In this document: positions 8,320 to 18,299 of the stretch, in pieces | How positions within the stretch are numbered: position 1 is the first letter of the stretch | Layout: each line of letters begins with the position of its first letter | Assembly (NCBI RefSeq): GCF_947493765.1 | Contig: NZ_CANLSZ010000004.1 | Span: 240,461-304,460 of the forward strand | Direction of reading: 5' to 3' | From: an uncultured Arthrobacter sp. | Lineage (GTDB): Bacteria > Actinomycetota > Actinomycetes > Actinomycetales > Micrococcaceae | Length of the DNA stretch: 64,000 bases | Translations under genes and position numbers: made by a program | The notes under the pieces: generated by a model | Seen by the model: only the letters and a program-made list of their open reading frames with translations | Told to the model about the DNA's origin: nothing | Database searches by the model: none

Positions 8320-10139
8320 TACTCCCCCAGGATCTCCGCGGTCTCCATCCACTGGGCCTCCAGGCCCTCGATCTCCGTCTGCAGCTCCTGCAGCCGGCCG
8401 TTGAGCTCCGCGAGGGACCCGAAATCCGCATCGGGCCTGGCCCCGGCATCGTCCATCTGCTGCCGCAGCTTCCCCTTCTGCGTGTCCACCTTGGTGATCT
8501 GCCGTTCGATGCGGGTGAGATCCTTGCGTGCCTGGCGGAGCTCGGCCTCGCTCGCGGTACTGCCGGACCCGCCGCTGACGGCCGGTGAGGCCGCGCTGCC
8601 GGTGGCCGTCAGGGGCCCGGCCGCGGTACGCAGCTCCAGGTACTGGTCCACCCCGCCCGGCAGATCGCGGAGCCTGCCGTCTCCGAGGAGTGCCATCTGG
8701 GAATCGGTGACCCGTTCCAGCAGGTAGCGGTCGTGCGAGACGACCACGAGGGTCCCCGGCCAGCCGTCGAGGACGTCCTCGATCGCCGACAGGGTGTCGG
8801 TGTCCAGGTCGTTCGTGGGCTCGTCGAGCATCAGGACGTTCGGTTCGCCGACGAGCAGCCGCAGCAGCTGCAGGCGACGCCGTTCACCGCCGGAGAGCTC
8901 GCTCACCCGGGTCCATTGCTTCTCGTTCGTGAAGCCGAGCTGCTCCACGAGCTGGCTGGCCGAGACCTCCTTGCCACCGACCGCGAAGACGCGCTTCTCG
9001 GACTCGATGACCTCGATGACCCGGCTGTCCCTCACGTCGTCGAGCTCGCGGACCTCCTGCGACAGCACGGCGGTCCGGACGGTCTTGCCCCGCTTGTACT
9101 TGCCGGACGTGGGTGCGATGTCGCCGTTGAGCAGCCGCAGCAGCGTGGTCTTGCCGGAGCCGTTCACGCCGACGAGCCCCAGCCGCTGTCCGGGCGCGAG
9201 GCGCAGCGTGATCCTGTGGAAGAGCGTGCGCTCCGGGGTCTGGCCGTCGGCGATGGTCAGGCTCACGTCCTCGAGATCCAGGACGTCCTTGCCGAGGCGG
9301 GACATCGCCATCTTGCTCAGGGCCAGCGAGTCCCGCGGCTCCGGCACGTCGGCGATCAGCGCGTTGGCGGCCTCGATGCGGAACTTCGGCTTGGCGGTCC
9401 GCGCCGGAGCGCCACGGCGCAGCCAGGCGAGCTCCTTCTTGACGAGCTGGACGCGCTTGGACTCGACCACGGAGGCCATCCGGTCCCGTTCGGCGCGTGC
9501 CAGCACGTAGGCGGCGTAGCCGCCCTCGAAGTCGTCGACGACGGCGTCGTGCACCTCCCAGGTGTGGTTGCACACCTCGTCCAGGAACCAGCGGTCGTGG
9601 GTGACCACGAGCATGCCGCCCTCGTTCGCCCGCCAGCGCTGCTGCAGGTGCCGGGCGAGCCACGACACGCCCTCCACGTCCAGGTGGTTGGTGGGCTCGT
9701 CGAGCATGATGACGTCGTCGTCCGCGATGAGGAGCTTCGCGAGCGCCACCCGCCGCTTCTGGCCGCCGGAGAGCGACGAGATCCGGGCGTGCCAGTCCAC
9801 CTCGGAGACCAGGCCTCCCATGACGTCGCGGATCCGGGGGTTCGACGCCCACTCGTGGTCCGCCTGGTCCCCCACGATCGCCCGCCCCACCTCGAGGTCG
9901 CCGTCGAGCACGTCCGACTGGTCGAGATAGCCGACGCTCACGTCGCGCCGCTTGGTGACCCGGCCCGAGTCGGGGGTGCTGCGCTGGGCGAGCAGGCGCA
10001 GCAGGGTCGACTTGCCGTCGCCGTTGCGGCCGACGACGCCGATGCGGTCACCCTCCTCGATGCCGAGGGAGACCGAGTCGAGAACGGTACGGGTGACGAA
10101 GGCGACGCTGAGGTTCTCCGCGCCGATGAGGTGTGCCAA
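8319..10139 (-). CDS. ABC-F family ATP-binding protein
   Basis: This is a 606-residue soluble protein with two ABC ATPase domains and no membrane segments. The first has Walker A GRNGDGKST, signature LSGGQKRR and Walker B VIMLDEPTNHLD. The second has GVNGSGKTT, LSGGERRR and VLMLDEPTNDLD. A linker of about 80 residues joins them, and a coiled coil ends the protein (about 535-600), as in Uup-like ABC-F proteins. These act on ribosomes or DNA rather than in transport. The start appears to be TTG with no clear ribosome site. It lies 30 bases after ispE on the same strand, so it is probably the last gene of the tatD-rsmA-ispE group. Confidence 0.9.
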   Translation of the reverse strand: MAHLIGAENLSVAFVTRTVLDSVSLGIEEGDRIGVVGRNGDGKSTLLRLLAQRSTPDSGRVTKRRDVSVGYLDQSDVLDGDLEVGRAIVGDQADHEWASNPRIRDVMGGLVSEVDWHARISSLSGGQKRRVALAKLLIADDDVIMLDEPTNHLDVEGVSWLARHLQQRWRANEGGMLVVTHDRWFLDEVCNHTWEVHDAVVDDFEGGYAAYVLARAERDRMASVVESKRVQLVKKELAWLRRGAPARTAKPKFRIEAANALIADVPEPRDSLALSKMAMSRLGKDVLDLEDVSLTIADGQTPERTLFHRITLRLAPGQRLGLVGVNGSGKTTLLRLLNGDIAPTSGKYKRGKTVRTAVLSQEVRELDDVRDSRVIEVIESEKRVFAVGGKEVSASQLVEQLGFTNEKQWTRVSELSGGERRRLQLLRLLVGEPNVLMLDEPTNDLDTDTLSAIEDVLDGWPGTLVVVSHDRYLLERVTDSQMALLGDGRLRDLPGGVDQYLELRTAAGPLTATGSAASPAVSGGSGSTASEAELRQARKDLTRIERQITKVDTQKGKLRQQMDDAGARPDADFGSLAELNGRLQELQTEIEGLEAQWMETAEILGE

Positions 10140-10169
10140 GGAAGGACTGCTTTCGGTTGGATCGGGGGT

Positions 10170-11141
10170 TCAGCCCGCGGACCCGGGCGCGAGCCGGGCG
10201 CCGTGCGCCGGTCCGTGGACGGACGTGGCGTGCAGCCCCTCGGCTTCCAGGAGGGACTGCAGCTGGGCCGCATGGCCCGAGCTCCGGGCGAGGAAGGCGA
10301 TGGTGGGTCCGGATCCGGAGACGATCCCGGCGAGGGCGCCGGCATCCATTCCCGTCCCAAGGATATCCCGCAATCCCGGGGCCAGCTCGAGTGCGGCCTC
10401 CTGCAGGTCGTTGTGCAGCAGGGGCGCCAGTGCCGCGGCGTCGCCCGCTCGCATGTGCCCCAGGACCGCCGGGTCGATGGCGGGCTGCGGATCGACCTCC
10501 GTGCCGCTGCGCAACCGGAGCTCGTCGAGGGTGCGGTACACCTCGGGCGTGGACAGGCCGTACTCGGAGATCACCAGCACGAAGTGCAGCGGTGTCTTCG
10601 AGATCGCGGGGGTCAGGCGGTCGCCGACCCCGAGTCCGACGGCGGTTCCTCCCAGGAGCGCGAACGGTACGTCGGCGCCGAGATCGACGGCGATCCTCGC
10701 GAGTTCGTCCCGGGAGAAACCGCTCCCCCACAGCGCGTCGCAGGCGAGCAGGGCGGCCGCGGCGTCGGCGGATCCCCCGCCCATCCCCCCCGCGATGGGA
10801 ACCCGCTTGGTGATGTCGAGGTGCACCCCGGAGCGGCCGGGGCTGAGCTCCGCGAGCAGACCGGCGGCCCGGACCGCGAGATTGGTGCTGTCGAGCGGGA
10901 TCGACTCGGCGGGGAGATTGAGCATGCCCTGGCCGTTGACGCTGACACTGATGGCGTCGCCCGGCGTCGCCGTCGCCGTGACCTCCTCGAAGAGCGACAC
11001 GGCGAGGAACACGCTCGCGAGCCCGTGGTAGCCGTCCTCGCGGAGCGGCCCCACCCTGAGCGCCACATTGATCTTCCCCGGCGCGCGGACCCGCACGGAG
11101 CTCGCTCCGGACCGGAGGTCGACTGTTCTGCCCGGGATCAT
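10170..11141 (-). CDS. ispE: 4-diphosphocytidyl-2-C-methyl-D-erythritol kinase
   Basis: This GHMP kinase phosphorylates CDP-methylerythritol in the MEP isoprenoid pathway. The protein (323 residues) has the N-terminal RVRAPGKINVALRVG motif and the glycine-rich ATP loop PIAGGMGGGSADAAAAL. ATG 11141 is chosen over an upstream in-frame TTG at 11150. A TAGGTT box ends 7 bases before it, suggesting a leaderless transcript besides readthrough from rsmA, which ends 22 bases upstream. Pairing of rsmA with ispE is typical in actinobacteria. Confidence 0.93.
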   Translation of the reverse strand: MIPGRTVDLRSGASSVRVRAPGKINVALRVGPLREDGYHGLASVFLAVSLFEEVTATATPGDAISVSVNGQGMLNLPAESIPLDSTNLAVRAAGLLAELSPGRSGVHLDITKRVPIAGGMGGGSADAAAALLACDALWGSGFSRDELARIAVDLGADVPFALLGGTAVGLGVGDRLTPAISKTPLHFVLVISEYGLSTPEVYRTLDELRLRSGTEVDPQPAIDPAVLGHMRAGDAAALAPLLHNDLQEAALELAPGLRDILGTGMDAGALAGIVSGSGPTIAFLARSSGHAAQLQSLLEAEGLHATSVHGPAHGARLAPGSAG

Positions 11142-11154
11142 GCTCCCCAACCTA
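11139..11154 (-). promoter_or_regulatory. Candidate leaderless promoter of ispE
   Basis: On the minus strand TAGGTT is followed by 7 bases and then ATG. Confidence 0.4.
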
Positions 11155-11163
11155 GCCCACCGC

Positions 11164-12057
11164 TCATGCGGGTCCGGGTTCGCCGGCGGCCGGCACCCGC
11201 GCCTCGGCGATCCGGGCGAACGCCGTGATGTCGAGTACCTCCCCGCGCGCCGTCGGATCCACGCCGGCTGCCCGGAGTGCCCGTTCCGCGAGCGCGGGAG
11301 ACCCGGCCCAGCCCGCGAGTGCAGCGCGCAGGGTCTTCCGGCGCTGGGCGAAGGCGGCGTCGATGACGGCGAAGACGTCCTCGCGGGAGGCCGCGGTGTC
11401 GGGGGGATCGCGCCGGGTGAAGCGGACGAGGCCCGAGGCGATCTTCGGTGCCGGCCAGAAGACGTTCATGCCGATCACGCCCGCCTTCGTCGTGGTGGAG
11501 TACCACGCGGCCTTCACCGACGGGATGCCGTAGGTCCGCGAGCCGGGAGGGGCCGCGAGCCGGTCCGCCACCTCGTCCTGCACCATCACCAGCCCGTGCC
11601 GCAGAGTCGGGACGTGCTCGAGGAGGTTCAGCACCACCGGGACGGCCACGTTGTACGGCAGATTGGCCACGAGCGCCGTGGGGGGATGCGGCAGCGCCGT
11701 CACCCGCAGGGCGTCGCCGAGGACGACGTCGAGCGCTCCGGCGCGCTCCGGCCGCCAGTGGCCGACGGTCCCGGGGAGGCGTCCGGCGAGCACCGGATCG
11801 ATCTCGACCGCGACGACGCGGGCGGCGGCATCGAGGAGCCCGAGGGTCAGCGAGCCGAGTCCCGGCCCCACTTCGAGGACCGTCTCGGCCGGATCGAGCT
11901 GCGCGGCCGCGACGATCCGGCGGATGGTGTTCCCGTCGATCACGAAGTTCTGCCCCAGGGTCTTGGTGGGGCGGAGGTCCAGCTCGGCTGCCAGTCTGCG
12001 GATGTCGGCTGCCCCGAGGAGGGATGCGGGCCGGCCGGTGGGGAGGGGCGTGGTCAC
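11164..12057 (-). CDS. rsmA: 16S rRNA (adenine(1518)-N(6)/adenine(1519)-N(6))-dimethyltransferase
   Basis: This 297-residue KsgA-type enzyme dimethylates two adjacent adenines near the 3' end of 16S rRNA. The motifs are [15 protein letters not shown] at the N-terminus, the SAM-binding [10 protein letters not shown], and the family NLPYNVA (the NLPY motif that contacts the target adenine). The start is GTG, 6 bases after a TACGAT box with no ribosome site, as in a leaderless mRNA. It is followed by ispE on the same strand. Confidence 0.94.
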   Translation of the reverse strand: MTTPLPTGRPASLLGAADIRRLAAELDLRPTKTLGQNFVIDGNTIRRIVAAAQLDPAETVLEVGPGLGSLTLGLLDAAARVVAVEIDPVLAGRLPGTVGHWRPERAGALDVVLGDALRVTALPHPPTALVANLPYNVAVPVVLNLLEHVPTLRHGLVMVQDEVADRLAAPPGSRTYGIPSVKAAWYSTTTKAGVIGMNVFWPAPKIASGLVRFTRRDPPDTAASREDVFAVIDAAFAQRRKTLRAALAGWAGSPALAERALRAAGVDPTARGEVLDITAFARIAEARVPAAGEPGPA

Positions 12058-12069
12058 TGTGCCATCGTA
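12055..12069 (-). promoter_or_regulatory. Candidate leaderless promoter of rsmA
   Basis: On the minus strand TACGAT is followed by 6 bases and the GTG start. Confidence 0.45.
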
Positions 12070-12129
12070 TCCGGCGGGCGACCCTGCGGTCCTGCCGGGT
12101 ACAGGCGCGAGGGCGGGTCGCGGATCCGC

Positions 12130-13095
12130 TCAGTCCCAGCGCCCGTAGACCGCCTCGGTGTTGAGGGTCAGCCGCGTGCAGAGGGTCTCGAGCGGCGTCC
12201 CGAGGACCTCCGCCATGGCCCGCACGGTGGTCGGCATCACGTAGGAGGCGTTCGGGCGGCCCCGGTGGGGATGCGGGGTGAGGAAGGGGGCATCCGTCTC
12301 GACGAGGACGAGGGCGGGATCGGCGACCAGCAGGGCCTCGCGCAGGTTCGCGGCGTTCTTGAACGTGACGGTCCCGGCGAACGACATGTACCAGCCCTGC
12401 TCGTTGCAGCGCCGGGCCAGGTCGGCGCCGCCCGAGAAGCAGTGCAGCACCACCCGGTCCGGCGCGCCGTCGGCCAGGAGGGTGGCGACGACGTCGTCGT
12501 GCGCGTCGCGGTCGTGGATCTGCAGTGCCTTGCCCAGTCGCCTGGCGATGTCGATATGGCTCCGGAAGGACTCCAGCTGGCTCCCCCGCCCGGCGTCCCC
12601 GGTCCGGAAGTAGTCCAGCCCGGTCTCCCCCAGGGCACGCACACGGTCCCCGGCGGCGAGCGCCTCGATCTCGGCCAGGGCGTCGTCGAGCAGACCGGCC
12701 TCGGCGAGCAGGGGCGCCTCGTTCGGGTGCAGCGCGACGGCGCCGAGCAGCCGCGGGTCCTGGTCGACGACGGCGGCGGTGAATCGCGACGACGCGAGAT
12801 CCGTTCCCACCTGCACCGCTCCGGCGACCCCGGCCGCCGCAGCGGTATCGAGTGCCCGGCCGATCGGCACCTCGGGTGCGGCGCCGTGGATGGCGCCGTG
12901 GATGTCGAAGTGCGTGTGGTTGTCGATCACGGGCACCGGCAGCGGGTCGGGGAGCGGTGGGTACCCGCCCTTGCGGTGCGTCCTGGGCTGCAGCGCGTCG
13001 TCATCGGACCGGGACCCGGGCTCCGGCTCCCGATAGGGCGCCGGGATCTCGCCGGGGACGGAAGGACGCGGGGACGGGTGGGCGCTGAGGGGCAT
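12130..13095 (-). CDS. tatD: TatD family metal-dependent hydrolase (DNase)
   Basis: The protein is 321 residues with an amidohydrolase-type TIM barrel. It has the first metal motif DNHTHFDIHG near residue 57, GLDYFR, ALQIHDRDAHDD, VVLHCFSGG and the C-terminal VETDAPFLTP, all hallmarks of TatD nucleases. The first 50 residues are Pro- and charge-rich and outside the family core. The ATG lies 7 bases after TAGGCT. In actinobacteria tatD normally precedes rsmA and ispE, as here. Confidence 0.92.
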   Translation of the reverse strand: MPLSAHPSPRPSVPGEIPAPYREPEPGSRSDDDALQPRTHRKGGYPPLPDPLPVPVIDNHTHFDIHGAIHGAAPEVPIGRALDTAAAAGVAGAVQVGTDLASSRFTAAVVDQDPRLLGAVALHPNEAPLLAEAGLLDDALAEIEALAAGDRVRALGETGLDYFRTGDAGRGSQLESFRSHIDIARRLGKALQIHDRDAHDDVVATLLADGAPDRVVLHCFSGGADLARRCNEQGWYMSFAGTVTFKNAANLREALLVADPALVLVETDAPFLTPHPHRGRPNASYVMPTTVRAMAEVLGTPLETLCTRLTLNTEAVYGRWD

Positions 13096-13108
13096 GGTGC
13101 CAAGCCTA
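13093..13108 (-). promoter_or_regulatory. Candidate leaderless promoter of tatD
   Basis: On the minus strand TAGGCT is followed by 7 bases and ATG. Confidence 0.4.
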
Positions 13109-13238
13109 GCCAGTGCACGGAACTTATCCCCCGGCGGGCAGGTTGAGCTAGTACTCTGTTGGATCAGTCGGCCGGGCCCGCGCCGGCCCCGCCCGACCGA
13201 GTGCCTCGATCCCCGCAGCCGCCCGCCGGAAGGTACCC

Positions 13239-14264
<1,026 letters not shown>

Positions 14265-14319
14265 CGATCGTGACCGCGACCCCGCCCCGCACCTCCACCG
14301 CAGGACCGGAGGCCTCCTG

Positions 14320-15801
14320 ATGGCGCTGCTCGAACGACTGCCCTCACGCGTCCTCACCGTGCGCGGCTGGAGCTTCGTCCTCTCCGCCGCGGTGGCGCTC
14401 CTGGCGGCCCAGACCCTCGGACGGCGGGACCTGCTCCATGTCGGCATCCTGCTGCTGGCGCTCCCCCTGGCCTCCCTGATCGTGCTGCGGGTCCTCAAAC
14501 CACGCTTCACCGTGGCACGGCACTTCCACCCGGAATCGATGGAGGTCGGCGCCACCACCACGGTGAGCCTCGAGCTGACCGCGTCCGTCGCCGGCGGTGC
14601 GCGGATCGCGATGGAGGAGCACCTGCCGGCGCGCTTCGGGGACGCCCCGCGCTTCTCCTATCCCGCCGTCGCCCCGACCCGGGAGGGCGTCTCCCGCTAC
14701 GAGTACCGGCTCCGCTGCGCGACCCGCGGGGTCTTCGCCATCGGACCGATCACCGCCGAGTTCACGGACCCCTTCGGTCTCGTGACCTCCCGCCACGTGC
14801 TCGGCGGGACCGCGGACCTGGTGGTCACACCCGCGCCCGTGGAGCTGCTGGGGTCGGCGCTGTCCGGGTCCCGGGGTGCTGACGGCCTCGCGTCCACCAG
14901 GCGGCAGGCGAATCCGAGCGACGACGACGTCATGACCCGTCAGTACCGCCACGGCGACTCGATGCGGCGGGTCCACTGGCCCGCGACCGCTCGTCACAGT
15001 GAACTCATGGTCCGTCAGGAGGAATCGGTCACCACGCCGCAGGCCACGCTCCTCATGGACCAGCGGCACCACAGTTTCAGCACCGGCTTCGGGTCCGCCT
15101 TCGACCCGGGTGGGACCGGCGCCGGTCTGTCCACGTCCGCCACCTTCGAATGGGCCGTCACCGCGGTCATGTCCATCAGCGCCCACCTCCTGGAGCGCAA
15201 CTACGCCGTGCGGTTCCTGGACCAGCACGGTGCACCCGCGCTCCTGCGTTCCTCCTCGGCCCCCTCCCCCTCCGACGAGGAGCACCAGGGGTCCGGCGCC
15301 GTCGCGGGGATCGCGGAGGGCCTCGCCGCCCTGGAACTGGCGCCCGAGGGCGGGCGCCACACCCCCGGGGAGCAGCGCTCGGGCAGCACCGCGGTCCGCC
15401 CGGCGACGAAGGACCGGTCCCCGCGCTCCGGGCGTCCGGCATCAGGGACGTCCCCGGGCCCTTCCGCGGCCTTCGGGGACGAGCTGCTGGACCAGCTCGC
15501 GAGCACGCGGCACCGGGGTCCCCTGATCGCCGTCCTGGGCGTCCTCTCCGACCAGGACGCGCGGGCACTGGCCTCCGCCGTCGGCTACGGCTCGGCCTCC
15601 TACGCCGTGATCGTGTCGGAACGGCCGGCGGAGGCCCGCCGGCAGCTGGAGATCCTGCGGAACGCCGGCTGGCACGCGACGTCCGCCTCACCGGCAGCGG
15701 CCCTGCCGGGGGTGTGGGCGGGTCTCGACCGCACCGCCGCCGACCCGCACCGCGACGACACGGCGGGTTCCGCCCGGCCGATCCGGGAGGCGTCGGCATG
15801 A
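14320..15801 (+). CDS. DUF58 domain-containing membrane protein
   Basis: The protein has 493 residues. Two N-terminal membrane helices (about 18-55) are followed by a beta-rich domain and the DUF58 core motif YRHGDSMRRVHWPATARH, then a vWA-like fold. A low-complexity Gly/Ser/Pro insertion lies at about 330-395. The ATG follows GGAGG within a 55-base gap after the MoxR gene, and the stop overlaps the next start (ATGA). DUF58 proteins are the usual partners of MoxR ATPases. The molecular role is not established. Confidence 0.88.
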   Translation: MALLERLPSRVLTVRGWSFVLSAAVALLAAQTLGRRDLLHVGILLLALPLASLIVLRVLKPRFTVARHFHPESMEVGATTTVSLELTASVAGGARIAMEEHLPARFGDAPRFSYPAVAPTREGVSRYEYRLRCATRGVFAIGPITAEFTDPFGLVTSRHVLGGTADLVVTPAPVELLGSALSGSRGADGLASTRRQANPSDDDVMTRQYRHGDSMRRVHWPATARHSELMVRQEESVTTPQATLLMDQRHHSFSTGFGSAFDPGGTGAGLSTSATFEWAVTAVMSISAHLLERNYAVRFLDQHGAPALLRSSSAPSPSDEEHQGSGAVAGIAEGLAALELAPEGGRHTPGEQRSGSTAVRPATKDRSPRSGRPASGTSPGPSAAFGDELLDQLASTRHRGPLIAVLGVLSDQDARALASAVGYGSASYAVIVSERPAEARRQLEILRNAGWHATSASPAAALPGVWAGLDRTAADPHRDDTAGSARPIREASA

Positions 15802-18299
15802 CCGCCACGCTCTCGCCGCCGGCACCGCCCACCGCTCCCGCGCCTCCGGCAGGAAACCGCCCCGCCGACCCCTGGCACCGGGCGGTGACGGCAGCGGTCC
15901 TGCTGGCCGTCCTCGCGGCCGCCACGAGCCTGAACGGCGTCCTGGAACCATGGACGTGGCTCCTGCCGCTGGTCCGGACGCTCGTCCCGGTGCTGCTCAC
16001 CACGTCGCTCGTCCGGACGCTGCGCCCGGGCGGTCTCCTCACGGCCGTCGCGGGGGTCCTCGCGCTCGCGGGGTCCCTCGTCGCGCAGTTCCTCCCGGCC
16101 CACAGTGCCCTGGCCGTGATCCCGGCCGCCGGTGCCAGCGCCGAGGTGGGGAGACTGCTGGCGCAGGCGGGCGAGACGGTCGCCTCGGAGGTGGCCCCCG
16201 TCGCGGCGGAACCGGGCATCCTGCTGGTGCTGTGCTCTGTGCTCGGCATGATCGCGCTGGTCGTCGACGTCCTCTCGACGACGCTGCGCAGGCCCGCGGT
16301 GAGCGGCCTCGCCCTGATCGTGGTCATGGTCCCTGCAGCCATCGTCGAACCGGCCGGCGTCGGGATCTTCTCCTTCGTCGTCACGGTCCTCGCCTTCCTC
16401 CTGCTCCTGGCCCTGGCCCAGTGGCGCGAGAACCGGATCGCCGCCGGCGGCGCCAGGGCGTCCTCGGGATTCGTCGGACGCAGCGCCGTGATCGGCGTCG
16501 TCGCCGTCGTCCTGAGCGTCGTCGTGCCCCTGGGGATACCGGGTTTCACCTCCGGAGCGTTCCCGCAGGGAGCACGCCTCAGTGTCTGGGGTACCGCCTC
16601 GGGCCTGAACCCCGCCGTCACGCTGGGAAGCGACCTGCGCAATCCCACCGGGTTCGGGCGCATCACCTATGCGACGAATGCACAGACCGCGCTGTACCTG
16701 CGCGCAGTGACCCTGGAGGACTTCAGCGGCCGGCGGTGGGAGCCCGACCAGCGGATCAACGACCGCGAGCCCGGGGTGGACGCGATCGGGACGGAGCGCG
16801 GCACCACCGACAGCGCGTCCGGACCCACGATCTACACCCGCATCACCACGCAGAGCTTCGCGAGCCCCTGGCTCCTGGCCCCGTACGCGCCGGAGGGCGT
16901 CATCGGCCTCACCGGCAGCTGGTCCTGGGACCCGGCGAATCTGTCGGTCCTCGCCATGGACGGTGGGTCGACGGCAGAGGAGGACTACCTCGTCCGGAGC
17001 CGATCGCAGACTCCTACGGCGGAGGAGCTCGGCGCGGTCCGCCCCTCCGACGACGCCCCCGTCCCCGGGGTCTTCTCCGAGCTCCCCGGCGACACCCCGG
17101 AGATCGTCCGGACCACGACGGAGGACGTCACCGGTGGGCTGGACCGCCCGTACGAGAAGGCCCTGGCCATCCAGGACTATCTGCGCGGGCCGTCCTTCAC
17201 CTACTCGGTGGAGGCGCCCGTGGAGGGCGGGTACGACGGCAGCGGGATGAGCGTGATGGCGCGGTTCCTCGAGTCGAGGTCCGGGTACTGCGTGCACTAC
17301 GCCGGGACCATGGCGGTCATGGCACGGGCCGCAGGCATCCCCAGCCGGGTGGCGGTCGGCTACACACCGGGGACGCCGACCGGTGATGTGGAGGTGGGCC
17401 CCGGCGGCCTGGAGCTCAAGGAGTTCGAGGTCGACTCGCGCAACGCGCACGCGTGGCCGGAGCTGTACTTCGAGGGAGCGGGATGGGTCCGGTTCGAGCC
17501 CACGCCCTCGCGCGGCGTCGTTCCCGCCTACGCCCAGGAGGCGTTCACCCCGGGTGTGAGGGCGGACGATTCCGACGCCCTCGACCCGCGCGGCGTCCGG
17601 GGAGCGACGGGCGCCACGGATGCGGCCACACCACCCGCCGACGACGCGCCCGGTGGCCGGTCCGAGGCCGCCGGGACAGGTGCCCTGACCGGCCTCCTCG
17701 TGGGATCGGCCCTGGCACTACCGGTGCTCCTGCCGTTCCTCCTGCGTACCCTCAGGACCCTCGCGCGGCGCCGCATCGCCTCCGGAACGGACACGTCGGC
17801 ACGCACGGCGGCGGTCGCGGCCTGGGCGGAGACGACGGAGACCGCCGTCGACCTCGGGTACCCACTCGTCCCCACGGACACACCCCGGGTCTTCGCCCGG
17901 CGCCTGGCAGGCGACGCCGCACTCGACGACCGGTCCGCCGCGTCACTCGCGCGGCTACGGACGGCCTACGAGCAGGCCGAGTACGCCCGGCCGGCCGGCC
18001 GGGCCGGGTCCGGCCGCGCGGCCGGGGTCGCGGTCCTGGAGGACGCGCTTCCGGATTCTGCAGTTCCGCAGGCTGCCGTACGCGAGGATGGCGCGACGCA
18101 GGGCTGGGACGACGTCGAGGTCGTCACGGGAGCGTTGCGCCGCAGCAGCTCACGCTCCGCCAGACTCAGGGCCCGCCTGGTCCCCCGGTCGCTCAGCTAT
18201 CTCGGGTCCCTCGGGTCGCCCGGATCCCCAGGGTCGCTCCGGCACGGCTTCCGGGTCCGCCGCCGACCCGAGGGCGGCGGCGGACCCGGCCACCGCTAG
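15798..18299 (+). CDS. TgpA-like transglutaminase domain membrane protein
   Basis: The protein has 833 residues. About six N-terminal helices are followed by an extracytoplasmic transglutaminase-like domain with Cys in SGYCVHYAGTMAVMAR (about 497), His in SRNAHAWPEL (about 550) and the downstream acidic residue of the triad. One more helix (about 635-655) and a cytoplasmic DUF4129-like C-terminus follow. It overlaps the DUF58 gene by 4 bases. It completes the MoxR-DUF58-TgpA set, thought to act on cell-surface proteins. Its TAG stop overlaps the stop of the convergent dehydrogenase gene. Confidence 0.9.
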   Translation: MTATLSPPAPPTAPAPPAGNRPADPWHRAVTAAVLLAVLAAATSLNGVLEPWTWLLPLVRTLVPVLLTTSLVRTLRPGGLLTAVAGVLALAGSLVAQFLPAHSALAVIPAAGASAEVGRLLAQAGETVASEVAPVAAEPGILLVLCSVLGMIALVVDVLSTTLRRPAVSGLALIVVMVPAAIVEPAGVGIFSFVVTVLAFLLLLALAQWRENRIAAGGARASSGFVGRSAVIGVVAVVLSVVVPLGIPGFTSGAFPQGARLSVWGTASGLNPAVTLGSDLRNPTGFGRITYATNAQTALYLRAVTLEDFSGRRWEPDQRINDREPGVDAIGTERGTTDSASGPTIYTRITTQSFASPWLLAPYAPEGVIGLTGSWSWDPANLSVLAMDGGSTAEEDYLVRSRSQTPTAEELGAVRPSDDAPVPGVFSELPGDTPEIVRTTTEDVTGGLDRPYEKALAIQDYLRGPSFTYSVEAPVEGGYDGSGMSVMARFLESRSGYCVHYAGTMAVMARAAGIPSRVAVGYTPGTPTGDVEVGPGGLELKEFEVDSRNAHAWPELYFEGAGWVRFEPTPSRGVVPAYAQEAFTPGVRADDSDALDPRGVRGATGATDAATPPADDAPGGRSEAAGTGALTGLLVGSALALPVLLPFLLRTLRTLARRRIASGTDTSARTAAVAAWAETTETAVDLGYPLVPTDTPRVFARRLAGDAALDDRSAASLARLRTAYEQAEYARPAGRAGSGRAAGVAVLEDALPDSAVPQAAVREDGATQGWDDVEVVTGALRRSSSRSARLRARLVPRSLSYLGSLGSPGSPGSLRHGFRVRRRPEGGGGPGHR

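Noticed and set aside
15150-18299. One continuous protein from within the DUF58 gene to the end of the transglutaminase gene
   Set aside because: The N-terminal part is a shadow of the DUF58 gene; the real start overlaps the DUF58 stop at 15798.
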